Positions 24,022-36,000 of a DNA stretch of 64,000 nucleotides are shown in pieces. The stretch comes from Phascolarctos cinereus. Taxonomy: Eukaryota; Chordata; Mammalia; Diprotodontia; Phascolarctidae. Positions within the stretch are counted from its first letter, which is position 1. Every line of letters begins with the position of its first letter. Both the position numbers and the translations under genes were made by a program. The notes below the pieces were generated by a model, which saw only the letters and a program-made list of their open reading frames with translations, did not search any database and was not told where the DNA came from. Location: assembly GCF_002099425.1 (NCBI RefSeq), contig NW_018343991.1, positions 13,397,001 to 13,461,000 on the forward strand. Direction: 5' to 3'.

Positions 24022-27000
24022 GTAGAGTGGAAACCTTTTCTGGTACATAATTTGGGGAACTAACCATATACCTATATGATAGCCTAACCACATTTTACCA
24101 GGCTTTTCCTGTTTGTAAAATAATAGACTATGTGTAGTCATATTTATGTTGTGTTATTTTGAATTTCAAATGATCAAATGAATTAACATGTGTAAAATGT
24201 TCTTTGCAAACTTTAAAAGTGCTTATAAATACTAGCTGTTTTATTTAATGATAATGGAAAATTGTGTCAGTGCTAATGGTGTAATAGGAATAGCATGGAT
24301 AATTGAATACTGTGTCACGGATAATTCAGAAATCTCATTTTAACCATTAGAAACAAAGACTTGAAAGTGTTAGAGCTGCAAGGGACTTGTGAGTCCTATT
24401 CCTGGGAATAGGTGTTGGGCAGTGGTGACAAGGCAAGCTTCATCTTAGGTCCTAGATTTGGAGTTGAAAGAAACCTTAGGAACCATCCAATCCAAACCTC
24501 TCATTTTACAAATAAAGAAACTGAGGCCCAGAGAAGTTCAGTGATTTGGCAAAAGACCTACAGTTTACTCAGCAACAGAACTAGAGTTTGAACCAAAGCC
24601 CTGCCTCGATGCAGTGCTAGTTCCCTCTACACCACCCCAGAAAGGTAGTCAGATACAAGCTTAAAGGGCATCGTCTGGGACCACAGTCCATCCGCAGCTA
24701 CCTGCTTAAACAATGTGAGTGACTCATTCCAGATCCTTTGTGTCTTCTCACTTTCAGTAGACAAATAAGATCAGCAAAACACCTGGTCTCACATACACAG
24801 ACACACACATGCAACCTTGGTGAGAACAAACTAGCCCGGCAGACCCCAGGGAAGGCTCAATATCTCACCCTCAGTAATAAGAAATAATGTTCCCGGGGAC
24901 CATACGCTCATATGCTGTTAGAGATGGAAAGGATTGTAGAAGCTGTCTAGTCCAGTCCTTTCTTTGTGCAGAGAAGGAAACCAGGCCCACAGAAAGGAAG
25001 TGATGTTGGTGTTGTTCAGTCATGTCCCACTCTTCAGGACCCCATTGGGTTTTCTTGGCAAAGATCCTGGAGTGATTTGCCATTTCCTTCTCCAGCTCAT
25101 TTTACAGACAAGGAAACTAAAGGCAAACAGTGGATAGAGCACCAGACTTAGAGTCAAGAGGACCTGAGTTCAAATCCATCCTCAGACACATAACATTTAC
25201 TAGCTGTGTGACCCTGGGCAAGTCACTTAACCCCTTTTGCCTCACCAAAAAAAAAAAAGAATTAAAGAGGTATAATGAGGTACTGGTGATAAAGTCTGTC
25301 AAGATCATTAAATCAGCAGGTTGGGCCTAATATGTTTTATGGTTGTTTCCAATTCAACAAAAAATGTATTAAGTATCTACTGTATGCAGGCCCTTGTGCA
25401 CAGAGGTGGTCTGGTATAGTGGAAACAGCAGTATTTGGGGTCAGAGGACCAGGTTTTGAGTCCCTTGTATGCCTCTAGGTAGCTGTGTGACATTTCTGGG
25501 CTTCAGTTTCCTCCACTGGGCATAATAATACTCTGCGTCATAGAGCTGTTGTGAATCGGCTTAAGTCAGATTATGTGCAAACAAGGCACTGTGTCAGACC
25601 TTGAAGTGCTATATATAATGTCATCCACTTTTACAAAGACTAAATGCAGTACTGTCCCAGTCCTCATAGCGTTCCCGGTTTACTAGGGAGATGGTCTATA
25701 TGCACAAACACAAAGAGAAAATAGCAATTATTCTCATAGAGAGGACCTCATAAAACATCCATAGAGTATTTAAAGAAGATTGTAGATGGTACCAGTTCTT
25801 TCAACAGAAATATCCTAAGTGAAGAAGGGCAATTTATTAAGCTGCTCTATTTTGATGGAAATATCTCTTTAAGAATATGCAACACCCTATGTTCACCAAG
25901 AAGCCTTTTAATTACTGAATAAGTAGTTTTCCGGAATGTACTTAGCAGCTAGAAGGGAGTCATACAGATGACCAGTTGCTAAATAGACATACCAGTGTAA
26001 ACCAGCAAAGGATATTCTCATTAAGAAGTTGGTCTTTTGTGAGTTTAGTTAGAAAGAACTAGTGCTTCATCGTTGTGCCCTGTCTGGCCTCCTAGTATGT
26101 GTATGTGTTTAGGGTCAGGGATGGATTAAAATTATTGTTGTGCCTGGTCTAATCCCAAGCCCAGTGTATGCTCCTTCCTTCCTTATTAAAAAGGAAAATA
26201 ACTAGGCCTTAAAGATTAGGACCACAGAATTTTAGAGTTGGAGTGGACCTCAGAGGTCATCGACTTCAGTGCCCTGTTTCCAAATGAAGAAACTGAAGCC
26301 TCAGTTTTTAATACCTCACTGAGGTTTTCTCCTTGATGTATCGATAACAATGGAGAGTACACAGTAATAATAAATCAGGTTTTTACAGGTTAAGTGATCG
26401 TCAAAGCCTGTCTTAGCTCTAGATGCCATGATTGGAAAGACCAATCTAAAAAGTACTCAAAGGGGGAAAGTCTCAGATAGGAAAGTATATAATCAAGCCT
26501 TTATTAAGCACTGTGTGCCAGGCAATGTGCTAGTCACTGGAGATAGTGAAAAACAAAATAGCTTCATCCCTGAAGGAATTTATATTCTACTGAAATGTAA
26601 GCTATCTGGAAGAAAAGAAGCATTTGATAAGAACAAATTCTTGAGTATTTGTCTCTAGAATCTATCCTGCCCACTGCCTCTTCAGTAATAAAGCAGGGGT
26701 ACTATATTGAGGGCCTGGGTCTGTCACTTATGTACCACCTTTGTTGGTAGATGTTTCTGCTAAATGTCATGATGGTACTTTCTCTCTAGCCCGTTGGTTC
26801 CCAGAGGCCAAAGATGACAAACAGCTCCAGGAGCAGAATTTCAGGAAGGAGAAATATGATTTACACCAAAGCTCAGCAACTCTTGGGAAAGGATTTGCAT
26901 TTACCACCCCTGCTGAAGAAATAGAACAGTTTTTGTTGGACTACCTCAGAAATAAGGATGTTGCAGATGGAAATGTCTCCAATTTTGATAACGAAGGTAA

Positions 27001-30000
27001 TTTTTAAAAAAGACATCTGTTAGTGTTGGGAATCCAAGGTAACTTGACACTAGTCTATTGTTTTTACTGTTGTCCACTTCTGCCCTGTATACTGCCCTCC
27101 CTCTGACCTCAGTCCAGATCTTCACACACTGAAGGATTAATAAATTAGAAGAACGTCTTCAAGTTTAAAATGCCAAAAAATAATGAGCTTGCTGGTCTCA
27201 GCATCGTGTAAAATCAGACTGAGTCTCAAATTAGTTTGTTCTGTGGGAACTGGGCAAAATATGTTCTGGTAGTCTCTATACTAGAACTGTGGGGTGAATC
27301 GAATCCAATAATTCTGGGATAACAGGGAACAGTAACTCATTAAAGCTAACTGCAACAAATTCTTTCTGAATAGCAGGAAAGCATTGCAAATAGTATTTGG
27401 TACCCAAATAGTGATTTATTCAGAGTTCAGTCATGGTTTCCTCCAAAGGCAGAGCTTCCTTATTGGAAATCTGTTAGGTTATTTCTTCTCAGATTTGTTA
27501 CTTGGGCTAGCCTCCATCCTCCTTAGCCTTTTCCTGAATACCTCCCACCCCCACTGGTAACATTTTCAATGGGAAAGATGACTTGATATCTCCTAGTCCT
27601 CATTTGTCCTACCTTGCTGAAATAGCTACCTTTTCAGGCAATCCATTGTTATGAATCAATTGATGTGGATCAATTGAAATGAAAAGAAGTTGGATAGGAA
27701 CAGGCCATTATAAATAAAGCCTTCCAGGAAGAAAAACCAAGAGCCCTCCATCAAGCTGGTTTGATAGGTGAATTTAAACAGCAGATCCTTCTTGGGAAAA
27801 ACTTGCCATCCTCCCAGTTCTCATTTGGCATTCATTGTACAAAGTGTTGTTTGTGTGCCTCCAACCAGAGGGAGCGTTTGTTTGCTTATACCACGTACCT
27901 GTGTAGTATTTAAAGTACCTTTCTGTGAGAAATCTAAATTGTATATGGACACATTTGCCATCTCTGGTATAGTAGGCAGAGTCCCAGATGAGGGGTCAGA
28001 CCCAGCTTGTTGTGTAGGCTCTGTTGTCACCAGCTATGGACTTAGGGCAAGTCTGTTAAATTCTCTGAGGTTCTGGTCTCTCATCTGTCACATAGAAATG
28101 ATATCTCTACTACCTGCCTTACATTACTGTTTCAAAGCTTATTTTGAAGTCAGAGGACCTGGGTTCGAATCTTAGCTCTGCTATGTACTACCTAGGGTAC
28201 CTTGAGCAAATTGCTGAACCTCTGAGGAAATCTTCAGTTTCCTGCACTGTAAAATAAGAGGATTAGACTAGATGATTTCTAAAGTCTCTTCTGCACTACA
28301 TCTTAAATCCTAGATCAAATAAAACCATATATGCAAAACACTTTACCATTTTAAAGGGTTTCACAGAATGTAAACTATGCGGCTATAGGGGGCTAAACTT
28401 GGAGTCAGGAAAATTTCAGTTCAGATTCTGTTTCTGACATTTATTCTGTGCGATGTTATGGAAAAATCACTTAATCTTTCAATATTTCAATTTCTTTATC
28501 TATAAAATGGAATTCAAGTTTTCCTGAGCCTCAAATGAAATAATATATATAAAGCACTTTGCACATTTTAAAGCACTGTGTAAGTGTCAGATATCATCAC
28601 CATCATCATCATCATCATTCAGTTTCTTGTCTCCAGTTTGTCATGGCAGTGACAAGGGACATCTGTGGGCATTGTTAGACTTGCCTGTTTTAACAGAGGA
28701 AACATGCACAGAAATGTTAAAGAAAGATTTTAATTGGTTTTGAACTTCACTGTTTAAGGAATGATCATTAGGGGCTAGGAGTGGGGAAGAGACCACTCAC
28801 TACCTTGAATTTGGTTTCGGAGAGCTCCTCCCCTAGTTGTTGATACAAGTCTCTCTGCAGCTGCCAGTTGTGCCCTGTTTTCCAGAGGAGCAGCCACTGC
28901 CTTCTGAGGCAGAGATGAATGATGTCTGTCCAGATGTGGAAGCCTCCCTGCCAGTGCAGACCCAGATAGCCAAGGATGTGATGGAGAGGTGCATCCACTT
29001 GCTGTCTGATAAGGATCTGAAGACGCGCCTGAAGGTCAGTGTGCCTTGTCTACTCTGTATTTGTAGACTGCAGGATGTAAAGAGGGTTGGCCTTGTCGAG
29101 AATGACTATTCTGATAAGAGAGCAGCCTCCCTTATCTTCAGGTCCATGTGTGGTGGCCAAGAGAAGGCCCTGAAGGGATTTATCTGTGAGATGGTGGTAT
29201 TATGTCTGTCCATGCCAGCTCAATTACCAGAAGAGAGCTGATCCCCTCTGAATCAAGAAGCAACAAAGTTGTATGACGTTCAGAGAATCCATAGGAAAAA
29301 GTAAGAAGGGTAGAAAAAACATTTATTTTTCTGAACTTTATTTTAGTGCAAGATACAAGCTTTGGTTCTGCTGGTATTCTTAAGTTTTTAGTAGTGGTCA
29401 TTCTTTCATGCCTGCCAACAGTCATTGCTTATCTCTGTTTTCCTTTTCCTTCTTATGAGAGACTCCAATAGTTACTCTGTTCTCTCTCCCCCCAGTCCCC
29501 ATATTCAACTTCCTTCATAGAGAGGGTTTAAAATGAGCATGCTTATAAGAGCTGTACCTTTTTTCCCCTTGTACCCATCATTCTGTCATCTCTCTCAGTC
29601 TCCTTTTGCCCCAGTGCACAGTAACTCCCTGTGCAGCAGATACAGTGATAGAACCAACTAGATATGAATGAAAACGTGCCTTTGGTGGCCATGGGCCAAA
29701 ACACTAAATTCATCTTAAATCTGGACTTTGGGCTGAAACATAGCACAGTGTGCTCTCTCATGCACAGAAAAAAGAGAAGAATCTGAGGTCCCACTGCCAC
29801 CATGACCACCTTCTCACACCTCCACCTCACCCTAGCCCTCTCAAAATCATTAAAATTGAATTTTGTTGTCCTTCAGTCTCCACGTGCAGACCCTTCACTG
29901 ATCATTAATTCATTTTCATCTTGTTTGCTCAGGTTCTGGATGTGTTAGAACTGTGTGTGACTGTTCTTCATTCCCATGAGAACCAGCTACTTCCCATGGT

Positions 30001-33000
30001 TCATCGGGCCTGGCTGCCACTTGTGCACCGACTTACTAATGATGACCCACTGGCTGTTCTCAGAGCCTTTAAGGTACAGCATTGACCTCCTCCCTGACAC
30101 TAGCTTTGAGGCCTTAGTGAGTGAGGGAAAGTTAGTTAAGCTTCTGGTATCTAGAGCAGCATGGTCTGCTGCACTAGTGTCAAAATCAAAACGAAACAAG
30201 GGCCACCAAACCATACGTAAGGATCCCTGCGGGCTGCATGTTGACTTAGAAAATCACACATTAACATTATCTGTGTTCTGTTGTATTTTTTTATTTTGTT
30301 GAACATTTTCCAGTTACATTTCATCTGGTTCAGACTATATTGGGGCGTGTTGTGGGCCACATACAGTCTGAGGACCTCGAGTTTGACACCTGGTCCAGTG
30401 GAAAGAGCATCATCCCATAAGGGAAAAGGCCTTCTCTGCCATTCACTCACTATGTGGACTGAAGCAAATCACTTAACCTGCCAAGGCTTCTGTTTCCTCA
30501 GTTGTCAAGGTTGGATAATACTTCCTGACCTCACTGTCTCACAGGGCAATTGTTGGAACAAATGAGATATGTATGAAAGTACCTATAAAAGTTAAATATG
30601 TGTAATATAATAAAAATGACAATTCTGCCTAAACTAATTTACTTAATCAGTGCCATACCAATCAAACTACCAAAAAATTATTTTATAGAGCTAGAAAAAA
30701 TAATATGTAGAGAAATGTAAGGTGGTATTATTATTTCGTTGGGGAACTTCCTGGATTTCTTTGCTCTTTGTTGAAGCAGGAGGAAGGCAGGCAACGGACA
30801 TTTATTAAATGCCCACTGTTCTCCAGGCACTGTACTAAACACGTTGTAATTATTGTCTCCCTTCATCCTAAAAACAACCCTGAGAGGTAGGTACTGTTAT
30901 TATCATTGTTTTATAGTTGAGGAAACTGAGGCAGAGAGATGTTAAGTGACTTGCCCAGGGTCACACAGCTAGTAAGTGGCCAAGGTCATGTGTAAACTCC
31001 TGGTCTCCAGACTCCAGGCCCAGCACTCTATCTACTGCACTAGCTGCTGCCTAGCAGAAGCATTTTCACATTGTTTTTATGTGTCTACAGCATGTGTCCA
31101 CAATATAAATGTAATTCTTTTTTTTTTTTAATTACTATTATTCTGAAAGCCAGAACTTCAGAATGAAATATATACAGTATTGCTGAGTGGTTGTTGTTCG
31201 TAGATGATTTTTCCTTTATGAAAAGTATCCGTACTTTCAAGAGCGATTGGGAAAAGGAGGACAGGATAGAAAAGGGGATAGGCTAGAGAGTAGAGGTTTG
31301 GATCTATGATTTCACTGGTTTAGTGAACTCCTAGAGGAGAAAACTCCTTCATCAAAGTAAGTTGGCACCTTCTCTTCAATGGTATTAGAGATCTGCTCAG
31401 AACACTGTGAGGTTACATGACTTACCCAGAGTCACAGAGCCAGTATGCATTCGTGGTGAAATGCTTCCTGGCTGCAAGGCCAGTACTGTAACCATTACCC
31501 TGCACTGCCTCTCCAGAAAACAGAGAAATTTGTGACTTTGTGTTCCATATCTGATACTGCTTCACCCTCCTTCCCCCAAATATGTTAATGACATTGATAG
31601 ACCTGTGACATTTTATGCTTCCCTGTTAAGGTACTTCAAGTATGTGCCTAGATCCATCCCAAGTAGCCATTCTGTGTCTTTATTATTAATCAGGAGAGCT
31701 TAAAGAAAATTTATTATATCCTTTGTTTTCAGTCTTTCACTAAAGTAATGCACGTGTTTGTATTCTGCTAGAGAGGTTAAAAGGAGGCATGCAAAGAAAC
31801 TGCACGTTGTGAAGGGGAGAGTAATAATAATGATTAAAGCTCATGTTGGTGCAACATGCTGGGCTTCCTGCCCAACAGTTCTGTGAGACAGGGAGTGCAA
31901 AAAATTATCCTCTCCATTTGATGGATGAAGGAACTGAGGCACAAAGGAGAAATGATTTGCCCAAGGTCACAGCTTGTCACATAAAGTAAGGCTCAAACCC
32001 AGGCATTCTGAGTCCAAGTCCCCTTTTTTCTCTTCTCTTTTGTCTGTTTCTCTCCTTCTCTCCCTCCCCCCTCACCCCCTTCCTCCCACTCTCTCTCCAC
32101 CCCCCCCCATACCTGGAGTTCCTTTGTCAAGATATTTGAAGAGAATGAACAGTGGATAGAGCGTTAGAAAAGCTGACTGACCAGCTTTTGCTCTGTCCTT
32201 GATATAGCTAATTAATTTTGGGCAAATGACCCACCTCACTGTACCTCAGTGTTTTAAACTTTATTTCTGGAAGTAGAGAAGAAGCTGTCCTGTCCCCTTC
32301 TCTTGCCAAAGAATATTATTGAGAACCAATAAATTTGAATTGCTTCAAGGTTTCTTTTATTCTTAATGGGTCAGTGAGTGGTATGTTGGAATGAGCTGTG
32401 GACCTGATGTCAGGAGAGAATCTGGGTCCAATCCCAACTTTTCCTAATTACTACCTGAGGGACAGTGTGAGGCAGTGCAGCAGAGTGGATAGAGAGCTGA
32501 CTTCAGAGTGCTGACCTGAGTTCAGGTTTCACCTCTGACACTTATTGGCAGTGTGACCCAAACCAAGTCACCTAACCTCTCAGTAACTCAAGCAATTGTC
32601 TAAGACTGTAATTTGAAGAACGGTTTTTGATCTACCGTGGTGGAAGGATTTTCCTTATTGGAAGTTCCCCACACCAATGGAGTCACAAATCCAGACCAAA
32701 ATTATTAGCCAAAAGAAATAAGTAGTATGGAAATCAAGGAGTTAATCAGCTAGCACTTTGAATTATTCTCTGTGTAACATATATTTACAGATAAAAAATA
32801 CCCTGGAGCAGAGCCCTCCAAACTCATAACTGTTAGAAGTACAGAACACAAGCCAGAAATTAACAGTAATTCTATTTCATGAGGCAAAGAGATAGATCAA
32901 ATTAAATTACTAAGTATTCTTTGGTTATCTTCTTAGGAAACATTTTCTGAACAATATTGAACATATACTTCAGTAAACACTAGAGTTTGGACGGGACTTG

Positions 33001-36000
33001 GGGGTCTCTTTTTATAGGTGTTATGCACCTTGGGGAACAAATGTGGTGATTTCCTTCGGAATCGGTTTTCCAAAGACATCTTGCCGAAGCTGGCTGGCTC
33101 CTTGGTCACCCAGGCTCCTGTCAGCTCCAGGGCTGGACCTGTCTACTCGCATACACTCGCCTTCAAATTGCAGCTGGCTGTGTTGCAAGGTCTGGGTTCA
33201 CTTTGCAAGAAACTGGACCTGGGTATGTACCTACCTGATTAACCAGTCCACTCATAAAACAAAATTGACACCGCCTCAGCCCCATCCTGGCACTCCCACT
33301 TACATCCTGATCTGCTTTGCGTAGCTCATCTTATCTTTTTACCATCTCCCTTCATTTGACTAACCTTCAGTTGGTTGCTTTGGCCTCATTTTGCAATTAC
33401 TCTGGGGAAAGAGGAAGGAATAGAGGGCATCTTTTCTCACTGTTCCTGTTGCATCAGACAGTACTTGGTTGCTACTTGTCCTGAATGAATCCTGAAGGCC
33501 ACTGCCTGCTTTGTTTTCTCTCGGCAGGTGGGGGTGACCTGAATAAAGTGGCAGATGCCTGCTTGATTTACCTGAGTGCTAAACAGCCCATGAAATTACA
33601 AGAGGCTGCCAGGAGGTAACACCACTCCAACATATGCCTACACATACATATCTTTCTGTTTGTGCTAAATTATTGATGTCTCAGTAATGACAAACAGGGT
33701 TAAAAATAATTTCTCCCTTCTCTAAACCCTTCTTGCCAAGTTAAGGTCTATTTGTTTAACTCTGCTATTTGTAGGGTTGAGGTTTTTATCTAGTGACATT
33801 TCTCTTTGTAAATAACTTTTGCAAAGGGGTCAAAAGATTTTAGAGCTGAAAGGGACATTGTAAACCATTTAATACAGCCTCTCCATTTTACAGTTGAGGA
33901 AACTGAGACTGAGAGACTTACCTAAGGCAACTCAGTCAGGAAATGGTAAAGTCAGGGTTCAAATCCTGGTTTTTTTAGTCCAAGTCCAATACTAAGCTAC
34001 TCTGCCTACTCCATCCAATAACAGTAACAGTTCTGAGAAGCCGGAAAAGAAAACTAGTGATATAGTAGAAAAAGTACTGTACTAGAAGTCAAAAGACCTG
34101 GATTCTATTGTCTTTGCCAGTAACTAGATGTGGCATAGACAAGTCACTCCTGGGCTTCGTTGGTCTTCTCTGTAAAATAACTCAACAAACATTTGTTAAG
34201 CATCTACTGTGTGTCAGGCACTTTGCTAAGAGCTAGGGATACAGATACAAAGAAACAATCCCAACTGTCTGAGATTTTTTTTTTGTTTTTTTAATTTAGT
34301 TTTCAACATTTACTTGTATAAGATTTTGAGTTCTAAATTTTCCCCCCTGCCCCCTCCCCAATCTAATATAGGCTATACTTGTACAGTCAAATTAAACATA
34401 TTTCCACATTAGTCATGTTGTAAAAGAAGAATCAGAACCAAAGAGAAAACCATGAAAAAGAGAAAATAGTATGCCTTGTTGCATTCAGACTCTATAGTTC
34501 CTTCTCTGTGGATAGCATTTTCCATCATGAGTCCTTTGGAATTGTCTTAGATCCATGTATTGCTGAGAAGAGCTAAGTCTAACAAAGTCAGTCATTACAC
34601 AGTGGGGCTGTTACTATGTACAACGTTCTCCTACTTCTGCTTACTTCATTCAGCATCAGTTCATGTAAGTTTTTCCAGGTTTTTCTGAAGTCAGCCTGTT
34701 CATCATTTCTTATAGCACAATAGTATTCCATTACATTCATATACCACAACTTCCTCAGCCATTCCCCAGTTGATGGGCATCCTCTCAATTTCCAATTCTT
34801 TGCCACCACAAAAAGAGCTGCTATGTATATTTTTGTACATGTGGGTCCTTTTCCCATTTGTTTGATCTCTTTGGGATATAGCCCTAGAAGTGCTATTGCT
34901 GGATCAAAGGGTATGCACATTTTTGTAGCCCTTTGGGCATAGTTCCAAATTGTTCTCCAAAATGATTGGATCATTTCACAACTCCACCAACAATGTAGTA
35001 GCTTTCCAATTTTCCCACATCCTCTCCAACATTTGTCATTTTCCTGTTTTGTCATGTTGGCCAATCTGATAGGTGTGATGTGGTACCTCAGAGTTGTTTT
35101 AATTTGTATTTCTCTAATCAATAGTGATTTAGAGCATTTTTGTATGACTATAGATAGCTTTAATTTCTTCATCTGAAAACTGCGTGTTCATATCCTTTGA
35201 CCATTTATCAATTGGGGAATGACTTGTAGTCTTATAAATTTGACTGAGTTCTCTATATATTTTAGAAATGAGGCCTTTATCAGAGACATTGGCTGTAAAA
35301 ATTGTTTCCCAGCTTTCTGCTTCCCTTCTAATCTTGGTTGCATTGGCTTTGTGCAAAAAAAAAAAACCTTTTTAATTTAATGTAATCAGAATTATTGCAT
35401 TTCATAATGTTCTCTGTCTCTTGTTTGGTCATAAATTCTTTCCTTCTCCGTAGATCTGACAGGTGAACTATTCCTTGCTGAGAGCTCACATTCTAACAGA
35501 AGTGCTAAGCTACATCAGTTCTGAGGTTCCCTTCTGGTGTTTCCATTCACTGAACCGGAGAATCTCAGAATTGGGAGGCAGAAGCTTTGGAGGTTATCTA
35601 GTTCAGATGCTGCCTAAACCATCAATTCATCTGTGATTCCAATTTCCGTGAATTTGAGTCATGCTCATTGGAGATAGCTTTCTATCCTGACTCTTCGCTT
35701 AGGAGGAAGAAATGCCTTGTTATTCCAGTATTCAGTTTTTTTCGTGAGGTAAAAGTATGGTCAGAGTAATTGTCTGGACTCACAGCCTACCTGAAATGCC
35801 TGCTTTTACAGGTTGGTTGGTCAGTTGCTTTCAAAGCCAGTGGCAGCCTTCTCAGAGCTGCCTTCAGTTGGCAGGCTACTAAGTCTTGAGAAATCCAGGT
35901 CTGCCTGGCCTCTGCCTCGGTGGGGCATGTCTGACCCTGCCTTTCCATGCCAGCCTGACACAAAGAGCACAGTTCAAAGTGCTGTGAAAAGCGGTGAAAA

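Noticed and set aside
21714-24050. TTI1 as a single-exon 778-residue gene
   Set aside because: Homology to human TTI1 stops at the donor at 24021 and continues through six more exons in consistent phase, so the stop at 24050 is intronic.
27768-28175. 135-codon open frame in TTI1 intron 3
   Set aside because: It runs into a MIR element and has no recognisable protein features.
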